Positions 9,308 through 18,378 of a DNA stretch of 64,000 bases are shown here, piece by piece. The DNA comes from CAYMPH01 sp964392365 (GTDB taxonomy: Bacteria; Spirochaetota; UBA4802; UBA5550), in contig CAYMPH010000001.1 of the NCBI GenBank assembly GCA_964392365.1, forward strand, positions 1-64,000, read 5' to 3'. Position 1 is the stretch's first letter, and the number at the start of each line of letters is the position of its first letter. The notes below the pieces were generated by a model. That model was not told where the DNA came from. It made no database searches and worked only from the letters and a program-made list of their open reading frames with translations. The translations under genes and the position numbers were made by a program.

Positions 9308-10173
9308 TGCTTAAAGGAAATCTTTTTCTTCTTGCTTCATCGCTGTTTTTTGCTTTATCAACTGTATTTGCAAAATTTCTTCTGGAAGAATCTGCTATAC
9401 CAGCTGCGGAAATAACCTTTTTCAGATTTTCAATAGGATTTATTTTCGCAGCGGCTTATGTAGTTTTTACAAAAAGAACAATTATACCGACAAAATTTAC
9501 ATTTATAATTATGCGGTCTTTCACCAATACAATTGCAGTGCTTTTATTCTTTGTCGGAATCCAGTACACAACAGTTTCCAAGTCAAATCTGCTTAACATG
9601 ACTTATCCGGTATTTGTTTTTCTTCTCTCGCCATTATTTAACAAAGAAAAAATTACATTACAGCATTACATTTTTCTTCTACTGACCATGATTGGAAGTT
9701 ACCTTGTTGTTATTCCGGATTCATCTTCTTTTAATTTAAATTCCATAAACAAGGGTGATATTTTTTCTCTGCTTTCAGGCATTGTTGCAGGTTTTGCGAT
9801 AAATTCTCTACGCGAAGCAAGAAAAACAGATCCGAGTTATCTTGTTCTTTTTTACCTGATGGGCGTTGGTACAATTATAAATATTTTTTTAATTATTCCT
9901 GTATTTATTATTCCGGAAAACAGACATCTGCTGAATCTAGCATTAACCACTGCAGCATCTCTTCTGGGTCAGGTTTTCCTGACAATTGGATATAAGCATG
10001 TAAGCGCAGCAGACGGTTCTATTATTTCACTCAGCAGAATTTTATTTGCGCTGATTCTCGGGATTACTATTTTTTCTGATCCGATGAATTTCAGGATTGC
10101 TGCAGGCAGCATTATTATACTTATTTCGATTTTAGGTGTCAGCGGTGTTTTCGGGAAGAATGATAAAAAATAA
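9307..10173 (+). CDS. EamA/DMT-family permease
   Basis: The 288 residues are almost wholly hydrophobic, with about ten predicted membrane helices arranged as two EamA repeats. The first begins NLFLLASSLFFALSTVFAKFLLEE and the second GDIFSLLSGIVAGFAINSLREARK. The family exports amino acids, nucleotides, sugars or other metabolites; the substrate cannot be told. Its ATG overlaps the lgt stop by one base, so the two genes form an operon and are translationally coupled. Confidence 0.85.
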   Translation: MLKGNLFLLASSLFFALSTVFAKFLLEESAIPAAEITFFRFSIGFIFAAAYVVFTKRTIIPTKFTFIIMRSFTNTIAVLLFFVGIQYTTVSKSNLLNMTYPVFVFLLSPLFNKEKITLQHYIFLLLTMIGSYLVVIPDSSSFNLNSINKGDIFSLLSGIVAGFAINSLREARKTDPSYLVLFYLMGVGTIINIFLIIPVFIIPENRHLLNLALTTAASLLGQVFLTIGYKHVSAADGSIISLSRILFALILGITIFSDPMNFRIAAGSIIILISILGVSGVFGKNDKK

Positions 10174-10222
10174 TTTCATTGCCATTGAAGGGTGCCCCGC
10201 TTGCCGAACGGAGTCGAGGCAT

Positions 10223-10437
10223 CACCGTGAATGCACCGTATAGCATACTCTCAAGAAGGACTGCTTTTGCGGAAAAGCAGCCCTCCTTGAGAATCCACCC
10301 GAAAGCCGCTGCTCAGTCGGCGCAGGCCTAAGTGCTTTTAACTGCTACAAAATTCTTTCTTTTCTTAAAATATATTTTCTAAAAACTCTTTGAGAACATC
10401 AACTATTCAGCCGGTTGGAAAAGTACCGGCTGGCTTA
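10223..10437 (+). repeat. Dispersed structured repeat, copy 1
   Basis: This is one of three related non-coding copies in the window (see 54547 and 56446). It starts CACCGTGAATGCAC. A strong hairpin follows, CTCAAGAAGGACTGCTTTT / AAAAGCAGCCCTCCTTGAG with a four-base loop (10250-10291). Next come CTCAGTCGGCGCAGGCCTAA and a closing GC-rich hairpin, GCCGGT...ACCGGC (about 10410-10430). The first 83 bases align with copy 2 without a gap and with few mismatches. Compared with copy 2 it lacks about 56 bases in the middle. It lies downstream of the EamA gene and next to a broken hicBA module. Confidence 0.8.
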
Positions 10438-10553
10438 ATACTTTCCCTATTACAAAAATTCCACATTAAAAACTACCAGTGCAGACAAGAAACGGCACCG
10501 GATTGTGTGTAAAAATTATTTACTATTTTTTTAATAAATTAATTATTTCTTTA

Positions 10554-10640
10554 TTATTCATTTTTTCTGCTGATTCTGCGAAGTTCCCATCCTTTACGTT
10601 CAAGTAATTTAACAAAATCCTTTCCTGATGTAGCTTTCAA
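10554..10640 (-). pseudogene. hicA: hicA toxin remnant, truncated
   Basis: The frame starts at a TTG overlapping the hicB stop and encodes 28 residues containing SGKDFVKLLERKGWELRRIS, the N-terminus of HicA, an mRNA interferase of the double-stranded-RNA-binding fold. The catalytic histidine region that follows RRIxG in intact HicA, and roughly 45 more residues, are missing; the frame ends in KNE-stop. Nothing like the lost part is found downstream, only AT-rich DNA and then the dispersed repeat. No active toxin can be made. Confidence 0.8.
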
Positions 10641-10840
10641 ACTGCTATCTCCATAACCTTATCGTTCTTGGTTATTATTATATCTTTTGTGTCAATTGAA
10701 AGGCAACCCTCAACTGCCTAGTAAATATTACTTAGCAATTCATCAAATGTATCACCCTGAGTTGCACATCCGGGAATTGAAGATACTTCAGCCCAGTAAC
10801 CGCCTTCTTCTGCTTCATGAACTATTACTTTTATTTTCAT
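10637..10840 (-). pseudogene. hicB: hicB antitoxin with an in-frame stop
   Basis: Reading from the ATG at 10840 (AGGT seven bases ahead) gives a short HicB: MKIKVIVHEAEEGGYWAEV, then IPGCATQGDTFDELLSNIY. A TAG (10718-10720) interrupts at codon 41, and the same frame continues AVEGCLSIDTKD to VMEIAV. The family normally has Glu or Gln at this point, so a single base change explains the break. The full frame would be 67 codons plus stop, a normal length for the short HicB type. It begins 20 bases after the acyl-CoA synthetase gene on the same strand. With the truncated hicA it is a decayed toxin-antitoxin pair. Confidence 0.85.
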
Positions 10841-10859
10841 AGATTTACCTAATGTTTAT

Positions 10860-12959
10860 CTATACCACCACAATCCTTGCATCAAGTGCTACGCACCCTG
10901 CTCCCTTTTTAAAAACACGCACAGGATTTAAATCCAGTTCTGAAATTTCCGGAAACAGTACAAGTAATTCTGCAACAGTCTGAATCATGCTGATGTATGA
11001 ATCTATATCAGCCTCAATTCCTGTTCTTTCGCCTTTTAAAATTTTATATGACTTTAACTTCTTGACCTTTTTTGAAATTTCATCAAATGAAGCCGGAGCA
11101 AGAGAATTATTTACATCCTTGAACACTTCAATATAAATTCCGCCATAACCGAAAAATACAACAGGTCCGAATGACTCATCTCTTTTCCCGCCGATAAACA
11201 TGTCAATGCCTGGTTCAATCATCTTCGCTACTGTAACACCGTCAAAACGTGCATTCTTTTTATATTTCTCAAGATTTTCTTTTATAGTATTAAATGCATT
11301 TTTTGCTGATGAAGAATCCTTAATATCAGCAATTACTCCTCCTGCATCGCTTTTATGAATTGCATCCGGAGAAACAATCTTCATGATTACAGGGTAGCCT
11401 ATTTTTTCTGAATATGTCAGTGCATCTTTTTCAGTTGAAACAAATCGGGATTCGGGAGTTTTTATGCCGTATGCCTTCACAAGCTCAAATGACTTTTCGC
11501 CCACTATACCTTTATTATTTTTAATCCATTCTGAAGATTCAGGCAGCACTTTATTCTTCAGCGGAGCGTCTTCAGTATTTCTTGAAGACAGCCATTCATA
11601 AAAATCAGACTGTATGCTGAATGAAAAAATCATCTCTTCAGGAGAATTGTAAATAGGAAATTTCAGATTCTGCTTCATTTTATTTATTGTAGCACCCGGT
11701 CCGAACAGACATACTCCAAGCGGCTTGCCGGATGAAAGAATCGTTCCGGTAGTTTCCTTGGATAAATCTGTCTGGAACATGTGATAAAAAACATTCTCGC
11801 CTTTAGGCATATGAGGCCACTGACTCACATAAACAACGCCGTCAACATTATCATTATGCATTACAGAATATGCAATATGGGCGAACATTTCAGGATTGTA
11901 AATATCCCCCATATCCAGAGGATTTGAAAATTTTATAATTCCGGCATTTGAATATTTTTTCAGTTCTTCATAGAATTCCTTACCCGGATCTGCAAATTTA
12001 AAACCGATCTTCTCGCAAAGATCCGCCATCATTACGCTGAAACCGCCTGCCGGACTCATAACCATGAGATTTTTCCCTCTTAAAGGAGGAAGATTAAAGG
12101 CCTTGCATATCGAAATAAAATCAGTAAAATTTGAAATTCTGATAATTCCATATTTTGAAAGATTGGAATTGAGTATGTCGTCATCAGCACTTACTGCTGC
12201 AGTGTGGCTTACTGCAGCTTTTTTCCCGGCTTCGGTTGTGTTTGATTTCAATAAAATTATAGGCTTATTTATTTTACCTGCTGCCTGTAAAAATTCTTTC
12301 CCGCGTTTGATACTTTCAAGATAAAGCCCGATTACAGTTGTTTCCGGATCATTCCCGAAATATTCAAGAAAATCAACTTCATCCAGATCTAGCTTGTTTC
12401 CAATGCTTGCAAATTTCGCCATACCCACATTCTCGTCGCTTATGAGATTCCAGAGCATAAGCCCTACGCCGCCGCTTTGTGATATGATCGAAAACCCGCC
12501 TCTTGGAGGACTGTAGGAAGGAACAAACGGCAGACATAGACCGTTTGCTGTATTGGCAAGGGTTACGCCATTTGGCCCTACAAATCTTACTCCATACTTG
12601 TGTGCAAATTCAAAAAGCTTTTCAGTAAGATCTTCACCCTGCTCTCCAAGCTCGTTAAAACCTCCTGAAGGAATAGCAATTCTCTTGATGCCGAATTTTC
12701 CACACGCTTCAACAGTAGATGGAACATATTTTGCAGGAATAAGCGTTACAGCAAGATCCGGAACAATCGGCAGCTCCGAAACGTCTTTGTACATTTTAAT
12801 TCCGCCTACATGAACAACCTCTGAAGTCGGATTAACTCCGAAAATTCTCCCTCTATATCCCCACCTGATCAAATTTTCAAGTATCAGTTTTGGAATGTTT
12901 TCATTTTTATTTGAAAGACCGAAAATTACTATTGATTCCGGATTAAAAAATTTTTCCAT
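10860..12959 (-). CDS. Acyl-CoA/acetyl-CoA synthetase, NDP-forming (fused alpha and beta)
   Basis: The enzyme interconverts acyl-CoA, ADP and Pi with acid, CoA and ATP, and is typical of anaerobes. Domains in order: a CoA-binding Rossmann domain (residues 1-130), succinyl-CoA-ligase-like domains (about 140-450) with the motif AAVSHTAAVSADDD (about 247-260), whose His is the phospho-relay residue in this family, and a C-terminal ATP-grasp domain from about 480 (GYPVIMKIVSPDAIHKSDAGG). Its length of 699 matches the single-chain form. GGAG stands ahead of the ATG. It is the last gene of the operon that starts at 16054, only 9 bases after the preceding stop. A protein lysine acetyltransferase domain is absent. 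Confidence 0.9.
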   Translation of the reverse strand: MEKFFNPESIVIFGLSNKNENIPKLILENLIRWGYRGRIFGVNPTSEVVHVGGIKMYKDVSELPIVPDLAVTLIPAKYVPSTVEACGKFGIKRIAIPSGGFNELGEQGEDLTEKLFEFAHKYGVRFVGPNGVTLANTANGLCLPFVPSYSPPRGGFSIISQSGGVGLMLWNLISDENVGMAKFASIGNKLDLDEVDFLEYFGNDPETTVIGLYLESIKRGKEFLQAAGKINKPIILLKSNTTEAGKKAAVSHTAAVSADDDILNSNLSKYGIIRISNFTDFISICKAFNLPPLRGKNLMVMSPAGGFSVMMADLCEKIGFKFADPGKEFYEELKKYSNAGIIKFSNPLDMGDIYNPEMFAHIAYSVMHNDNVDGVVYVSQWPHMPKGENVFYHMFQTDLSKETTGTILSSGKPLGVCLFGPGATINKMKQNLKFPIYNSPEEMIFSFSIQSDFYEWLSSRNTEDAPLKNKVLPESSEWIKNNKGIVGEKSFELVKAYGIKTPESRFVSTEKDALTYSEKIGYPVIMKIVSPDAIHKSDAGGVIADIKDSSSAKNAFNTIKENLEKYKKNARFDGVTVAKMIEPGIDMFIGGKRDESFGPVVFFGYGGIYIEVFKDVNNSLAPASFDEISKKVKKLKSYKILKGERTGIEADIDSYISMIQTVAELLVLFPEISELDLNPVRVFKKGAGCVALDARIVVV

Positions 12960-12968
12960 AAAAAACTC

Positions 12969-15089
12969 CTATAATTTAAAATCTGAATTCATACTCACTG
13001 AAGTAATAAACTGCGAATTGGAATAATTCTGCGCAAGCCCTATATTATAATAATTATTCCATTTATGTTTTACAGTCAGCCCGACAAGACTTGTAACATT
13101 GACAGTCAGCGAATTTTCAAGCTCGCTTTTCACATATCCGTTTTCTGAAGGGTTTATATTGCTGCCGACTGATACAAACATATCAAGACCAAGTCCGTAT
13201 GTAAAATATTTTAAAAATGTAATTTTAAATTTCATAGTTGTTTCAAAACCTAATACAAGCGATTTTTCAGGGTCAACAACCTGTTTCTCAAAACCGAGGC
13301 CCAGTTTCCATGTAAAATATTTCACGTCAAGAATTGCGCCTAAAGTTTCCCTCAGAATTCCGGGAGAAAGCCCGTCCACTTTGAAAATCTGGGCATCTAT
13401 CTGTGATTTAAGGTAAGGATTTATATAAGGCGAAACATTAAGATTATACAGAAATATTCCCTGATAAATATTTTCAAGATAGCTTTCCAGGCCTGTTGCT
13501 GAAACCTGTCTGACAATGAAAATATGATTCAGCAGCTGTATCTTATGATACCTGTTATAAAAAGTAATATTGATTTTATCCTCTGTACCGATATTCTGAT
13601 AAGATTTCAAAGGCTGTCCTGCCGGAGGATCTATCATGCTTGAATTGCTTACACTTGACGATTCGAACAGAAAAGAAATAAATACATCAACCAGAGTTCT
13701 GAACCTGTCATCAAGAAATTTAAAATCAGTTTTATATAATAGCTTATCTGATTCAAGATCATCCTTAATCAATTCAGGAACTGTTTTCCACAGATTTCTG
13801 TATAATGTTCCGTTGCCGAGAATTTTATCAACAGCTTCATAAACAGATTGCGTTGAAACAACACTGTAATTCCTGGCAGGATCAACAGTATAATTCTGAA
13901 CTTTATCATCAGTCAATCCATCGAAAATATAATCATCCATTTCGCCTTTAAGCTTCAGAAGATTCTCGCCGGATATTTTATAATAGAACAGCGAATAATT
14001 ATCTAGAAAGCCGGATCTGATATCATAATAAGTAAAATCTTTGACGGTTTCAAAAGGCTGGATCATTGAATTCTGAACAAGAGAAATTTCAGAATTATAT
14101 CTGGCACGTACAAGAGATGCAAGCTTGCTGCTATCCATTGAAAATTTTTTCCCTTCGTTTTTAAATACAGTTGAATTCGCCTCTTCCATAAAATTCTTTT
14201 TCCAGAGGCTTATTCTGCTGATAAAATCACGATATTCTCTTGTATCTATTTTATAATGTTCAGCCTTTTTTGAAACCGACCTGTTTAACGATACTCCATT
14301 ATCAAGATTTAAATCGAGGACATGATAACCAGACGATGGAGGTATCATAACAATACTCCTGCCATCTGATCTGTCTATTCTGGAAATACCGCTTCCGTAC
14401 AAAACCGCCCTGTTATCACCGCCGCTTACAATTATATCTATTTCATCAAACTCGGATAATATTTCAATATTTTCTCTTGCATCAAGACCGGAAAGAAGAA
14501 TTATCCTGTTGATATTTTTTAATTTCAGCTCATCTATTGTATTTCTTAAAGCTGTTTTTTCTGTTTCACGTTTTATGTTATAAACATTTTTTTCTGCTAT
14601 ATCAAAAAGAATTTTTTTTGAAGTAATACCCAGTACTGCTATGTTTAATTTATCTTTTTTATGAATAACGTAAGTTTTAAAAATATTTTTATCATCACGC
14701 AGGATATTTGTAGAGAGTAACGGCGAGCGGTTATGCTCAGCAAGATACTCAAGGCTGTCTACGCCGATTCGAAGGTCAAGTGCTGAAATTAGAACTGCAT
14801 TTATTCCGGTATAATCAAAAAACTCCATTACTGCAGAACCATAACTGAATCTTGATACAATCCCCGGGAAAAAACCATTACCAAGGTCAAAATATAATTC
14901 TGCCCCTTTCTTTTTCTCTGCCTGAATAGACTGACTAAGGAGAATCAGCGGATCCTCTTTTTCCTGATTTTCAATTTTCGTGCTGAATTCACCGCCTGTA
15001 TTGGAGGTAAAAAGAATTCTTATATTCTGTGCAGAAAGCTCAGACACAGAAAAAGCAATTATGGAAAATATAAATATATATCTTATCAT
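12969..15089 (-). CDS. Exported 5'-nucleotidase-like protein lacking metal ligands, with beta-rich C-terminus
   Basis: A signal peptide ends at SELSA (residue 20). Residues 22-265 follow the order of the UshA/5'-nucleotidase metallophosphatase domain, but every metal-binding motif is altered. The family's TNDxHG is here FTSNTGG, GDxxxG is LGNGFFPG, GNHEFD is SALDLRI, and the final GGHSH is SGGDNR. Structural landmarks such as LLSTNI and VLGITS remain. The last 230 residues are rich in alternating polar/aromatic strands (for instance VDAQIF..YFTWKLGLGFE, FTYGLGLDMFVSVG) and look like an outer-membrane or solenoid beta structure. It overlaps the upstream coiled-coil gene by 4 bases (ATGA). I infer a non-catalytic surface or periplasmic protein. 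Confidence 0.65.
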   Translation of the reverse strand: MIRYIFIFSIIAFSVSELSAQNIRILFTSNTGGEFSTKIENQEKEDPLILLSQSIQAEKKKGAELYFDLGNGFFPGIVSRFSYGSAVMEFFDYTGINAVLISALDLRIGVDSLEYLAEHNRSPLLSTNILRDDKNIFKTYVIHKKDKLNIAVLGITSKKILFDIAEKNVYNIKRETEKTALRNTIDELKLKNINRIILLSGLDARENIEILSEFDEIDIIVSGGDNRAVLYGSGISRIDRSDGRSIVMIPPSSGYHVLDLNLDNGVSLNRSVSKKAEHYKIDTREYRDFISRISLWKKNFMEEANSTVFKNEGKKFSMDSSKLASLVRARYNSEISLVQNSMIQPFETVKDFTYYDIRSGFLDNYSLFYYKISGENLLKLKGEMDDYIFDGLTDDKVQNYTVDPARNYSVVSTQSVYEAVDKILGNGTLYRNLWKTVPELIKDDLESDKLLYKTDFKFLDDRFRTLVDVFISFLFESSSVSNSSMIDPPAGQPLKSYQNIGTEDKINITFYNRYHKIQLLNHIFIVRQVSATGLESYLENIYQGIFLYNLNVSPYINPYLKSQIDAQIFKVDGLSPGILRETLGAILDVKYFTWKLGLGFEKQVVDPEKSLVLGFETTMKFKITFLKYFTYGLGLDMFVSVGSNINPSENGYVKSELENSLTVNVTSLVGLTVKHKWNNYYNIGLAQNYSNSQFITSVSMNSDFKL

Positions 15090-16054
15090 TTCAGCACGTT
15101 CTTTCCTGTTAATTCTTCAATTCTAATCTCAAGTTTTTTTATAGCTGCAGCGGATTTATCATTTTCATCTTTTAATCTTTTATTTTCAGATTCAATATTT
15201 TTAATTACTGTGTTTTTTGCTTCAATATCCGCAGATACAGTTTTAAATTTGTCTTCCAATTCTGAAAATGATTTTGCTTTTTTATCAAATTCATCCTTTA
15301 TTTTTTTTACGCTGATATCAAGATCAGAAATCTGTTTTATCTGAACTTCTCCTTCGGACTTCATTTTCTTCAGATCCGCTTCATAATCTTTATTTAATTT
15401 ATCATATGTCTTTATTAAATCGTCTCTTTCAGTTACCTGCTTTTTAAAGATTTCAGATTTTTTTGTATAATCCGCATCTTTCAATACTGATTCCTTCTTC
15501 AAGACATCAATCTGCATATTAAAATCATCACTTTTCTTTGCAAATTCAGCCTCTCTTGCGAGATTTTCCTTTTTCATAGATTCTATCTGCTTTTCAAAAG
15601 TTACTGTAGTGAGCTTTAATTCATCTTTAATTTTTTTAATCTCGCCGCCAAGAGTGAGTTCAGTATTTTTATTGCGCGCGTCAAGTTCAGCAATTTTCTC
15701 ATTGAGTCTTTTCTGTTCTGCAGAAGTTTTTTCAGAAAGGCTTTCATATCTGGACTTCTGATCATTCATATTTTTTGTATATTCTTCAGTATTGGCTTTG
15801 ATTTTATTTTCAAGATCATCTATTCTATGATTCTGCTGTTTTACAGTATTTTCACTATCGAGAAGATTTTTCCTGACTATAGTATTTTCATCTTCAAGAA
15901 TTTTGCTTCTTCTTTCTATAAGAGATAGTTTTTTAGTCATCAGCTGGTTTTCAGATTTTAATTTCTCTTCTCTTTTTGAATCTGAAAAAAGAGGACTTTG
16001 AATAATAAAAATAGAAATTAAAATTATAAAATAAATATTTTTCATCACATTCAT
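15086..16054 (-). CDS. Exported coiled-coil protein
   Basis: A signal peptide (MKNIYFIILISIFIIQSPLFS) is followed by about 295 residues of almost unbroken heptad pattern rich in Lys, Glu, Asp and Leu, so a long parallel coiled coil is expected. Internal stretches repeat loosely (KKSDDFNMQIDVLKKES, then KKSEIFKKQVTERDDL). It has no enzyme motif. The frame is open from ATG 16054; the ATG at 16045, with AGGA eight bases ahead, is the likelier start. It is the first gene of an operon with the nucleotidase-like protein and the acyl-CoA synthetase. Confidence 0.7.
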   Translation of the reverse strand: MNVMKNIYFIILISIFIIQSPLFSDSKREEKLKSENQLMTKKLSLIERRSKILEDENTIVRKNLLDSENTVKQQNHRIDDLENKIKANTEEYTKNMNDQKSRYESLSEKTSAEQKRLNEKIAELDARNKNTELTLGGEIKKIKDELKLTTVTFEKQIESMKKENLAREAEFAKKSDDFNMQIDVLKKESVLKDADYTKKSEIFKKQVTERDDLIKTYDKLNKDYEADLKKMKSEGEVQIKQISDLDISVKKIKDEFDKKAKSFSELEDKFKTVSADIEAKNTVIKNIESENKRLKDENDKSAAAIKKLEIRIEELTGKNVLK

Positions 16055-16070
16055 CCTGATAAAATTATAA

Positions 16071-16100
16071 TTGACACGGCAGCAATGCGCGGTTTTTAAA
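16071..16100 (+). promoter_or_regulatory. Possible promoter of the CapA-like gene
   Basis: A perfect -35 box, TTGACA (16071-16076), is followed after 18 bases by TTTAAA. The start codon at 16109 is only about 8 bases further on and has no ribosome-binding site, so the message could be nearly leaderless, or the true -10 may be different. Confidence 0.4.
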
Positions 16101-16108
16101 CTTATATT

Positions 16109-17278
16109 ATGAAAAAATTACTGCTTTTAATAATACCATTACTTTTTACTTCCTGTTCGCCAATTAAGGCTGATACAGCGGTTGTTTCCTTCACCGGAGA
16201 TATCATAATGCATATACCAGTAAAGAGATGTGTAATAAACCATAACATCACTGATACATCAACAAAAAAATCAATAAATAACCAGGGATTTGATTATTTA
16301 TTCCAGGAAATAAAACATATAATCTCAACTGATATTTCTGTAGGCAATATGGAATTTCCCGTGTCTCCACCTTTTGAAAGCAAACCGTGGATTTTCAACT
16401 GCACTCCTGAAGTTATACCTGCAATGAAAAAAGCAGGATTCAGCATAATGCACATAGGCAACAACCATATTCTTGATCAGGGCGGAACAGGTGTTGCAAA
16501 TACAATAAATTATATTAAAAAAAATGAACTCCAGTATATTGGAGCCGGTTTAAACGAGCAGGATGCAAGAAATGGAATTGTAATAGAAAAGAATGGAATA
16601 AAAATAGGGTTAATAGGATATACAGGGATTCTGAATTATAATCTTCCTAAAGTACAGAAAGGATTTTATGTAAACTGGCTTTATGATAAAGCAAAAGTAC
16701 TGGAAGATATTGCATCAATTAAAAATAAATGCGATTATATCATAATGATTGCTCACTATGGAACAGAATACGATCTGCTCCCGTCTGAAAATGACAGGAA
16801 AATTCTTGCTGAATATATAAATGCCGGTGTGAATCTTGTTGTGGGGCATCATCCTCATCTGCTGCAGCCTGTAGAAAAAATTACAACACCGGATAAACGG
16901 GAAAATTTTATTTTTCACAGCCTCGGGAATTTTATTTCAAATCAAAGCGGAACGAGCAAAGTCAGCGGAGAGGAAATTCTCAGCACGCGTGATTCAATCA
17001 TTTTAAAACTGAAGCTTGAAAAAAAAGGAAACGGATTTATCCAGAAATTTGATATTATTCCGATTATGACAAGAAACGAGTTCAACCCGGATGATAAAAA
17101 GCATGAAATACAGACTGTCACAATAAATTCTGAAATTGAAAAAATAAAAAGCAGAAAAACCTATAGAACAGAAGCTATGAAGCAGATAGATATTGATGCA
17201 TTAAATAAAAAAGTTCAAATCATAGAAAAAACTCTGCTTAAAAACATTAAATATGAAAATATCACTATTGTAAAATAA
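16109..17278 (+). CDS. CapA-family (poly-gamma-glutamate capsule type) lipoprotein
   Basis: The N-terminus MKKLLLLIIPLLFTSC is a lipoprotein signal with lipobox LFTSC. The rest is a calcineurin-like PGA_cap domain: VVSFTGDIIMH, SVGNMEFPV, MHIGNNHILDQGGTG, GLIGYTG, IAHYGTEY and VVGHHPHLLQPVE, which together supply the metal ligands of the family. Homologues act in capsule or polyglutamate export, and others are orphan phosphoesterases. No capsule synthase gene (capB/capC) is nearby. It is divergent from the 16054 operon. The lack of a visible ribosome-binding site at the annotated ATG is unusual for this window. Confidence 0.85.
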   Translation: MKKLLLLIIPLLFTSCSPIKADTAVVSFTGDIIMHIPVKRCVINHNITDTSTKKSINNQGFDYLFQEIKHIISTDISVGNMEFPVSPPFESKPWIFNCTPEVIPAMKKAGFSIMHIGNNHILDQGGTGVANTINYIKKNELQYIGAGLNEQDARNGIVIEKNGIKIGLIGYTGILNYNLPKVQKGFYVNWLYDKAKVLEDIASIKNKCDYIIMIAHYGTEYDLLPSENDRKILAEYINAGVNLVVGHHPHLLQPVEKITTPDKRENFIFHSLGNFISNQSGTSKVSGEEILSTRDSIILKLKLEKKGNGFIQKFDIIPIMTRNEFNPDDKKHEIQTVTINSEIEKIKSRKTYRTEAMKQIDIDALNKKVQIIEKTLLKNIKYENITIVK

Positions 17279-17312
17279 ATATATCAGCTAACGATTATTT
17301 TAGAACAATTTC

Positions 17313-17395
17313 TGTCATTCCTGCGGATGCAGGAATCTCATAGCATATATTTTCTATGAGATTCCGGTATTTGCTATCACAAAACCGGAATGACA
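17313..17395. repeat. MITE-like palindromic repeat of the TGTCATTCC type
   Basis: An 83-base element bounded by TGTCATTCC and GGAATGACA, with an inner inverted repeat AGGAATCTCATAG / CTATGAGATTCC. The whole can fold into one long hairpin. Elements with such GTCATTCC ends are scattered through many bacterial genomes. It lies between two convergent genes, where it could act as a two-way terminator. Confidence 0.75.
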
Positions 17396-17425
17396 ATGTA
17401 CCTATAATTTCGTGAATTGCTATAA

Positions 17426-18310
17426 TTATAAAAAAACAGCAAGCTCTGAATCAATATCCCATGGAAGCTTGCCGGTATTAATAAAATCATCATATTCAGA
17501 CCGAAGCTCTGCAATGAGCTCATCAATACAATCATAATCAAAAATAAGATCTCCGGCGTTATTGTAAAATGGAATCTCTTTAAAAAATATTAAAGGCTTA
17601 ATATCCGATACAAGTTGAAGATAAATCCAGTTGCCAAGCCCGGGAGTTGTAACTTCCATAATACCTGAACCGATTAATTCCGGGAAAGTTTTTTCCATTA
17701 AATCTCTCTCAGACAGGCCAAGCGTAGAATCGATTCCGCTCAATAAAATTTTTGCGCTGAGCTTTGTTTCATCCGCCTGATCTGAGTTTTCATTGCCTGC
17801 AGAATTTTTATCATTAAAAGAAATTACAGCATTCACCTCCCCGCCGCCCCGTGCATAAAACCCGAGAGCTGAAGTTGCAAGATCAATTGATTTCTTTTTA
17901 ACAATAAAATTCCTGAATAAAACATCTTTAAGAAAAACAGTCGGATATGAAAGAGGAGAATTCGTAACTCCTGTGATATTCAGAACTGAATTCGAATTAC
18001 CGGATAAAACTGCAGGAAGAATATATAAAAGAATTTCTGAGATAGAAGAAAATTTCCCTGAATCAAATTTAAAATTTCCATTGGAAATTTTCCCCGGATG
18101 AAAAATCAGATCATCATTATCAAAAAATATATCTGCAAAAGAGAAATCTGATGAAATTTTTATTATATCATCCATAACCGGAATAAATTCATTTCTTTCA
18201 TCCAGGAATTTTTTAAAACCGGGTATTGCAAGTTCCCCGGAATTCTTCAAAGCAGATGCAAGCTTTCTTCTTGCGATGAACCATTCATTATTATCTGAGA
18301 AATTTTTCAT
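17426..18310 (-). CDS. Degenerate RNA 3'-terminal-phosphate-cyclase-like protein
   Basis: The middle of the protein matches RtcA in order and spacing: LIFHPGKISNGNF (residues 68-80) for the family's L-x-F-x-P-G-x-i-x-G-G; SSISEILLYILPAVL for the G-T-A-G-S-x-x-L-x-x-x-x-x-L-P-x-L stretch; LNITGVTNSPLSYPTVFLKD (110-129) for the G-G-T-x-x-x-x-x-P motif; and GFYARGGGEV (150-159), nearly unchanged. The N-terminal glycine-rich GEGGG nucleotide loop is gone (NEWFIARRKLASAL instead), and the C-terminal catalytic histidine (H-x-x-D-Q) is replaced by WDIDSELAVFL. It is therefore probably a non-catalytic relative. The downstream-coded PHP phosphoesterase shares its strand. Confidence 0.6.
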   Translation of the reverse strand: MKNFSDNNEWFIARRKLASALKNSGELAIPGFKKFLDERNEFIPVMDDIIKISSDFSFADIFFDNDDLIFHPGKISNGNFKFDSGKFSSISEILLYILPAVLSGNSNSVLNITGVTNSPLSYPTVFLKDVLFRNFIVKKKSIDLATSALGFYARGGGEVNAVISFNDKNSAGNENSDQADETKLSAKILLSGIDSTLGLSERDLMEKTFPELIGSGIMEVTTPGLGNWIYLQLVSDIKPLIFFKEIPFYNNAGDLIFDYDCIDELIAELRSEYDDFINTGKLPWDIDSELAVFL

Positions 18311-18378
18311 AGTTTAAGATTATCCCTGTTTCAGCTTTTGTGCATACTGCATCAGTCATTTATTAACTTAAAAAAATA

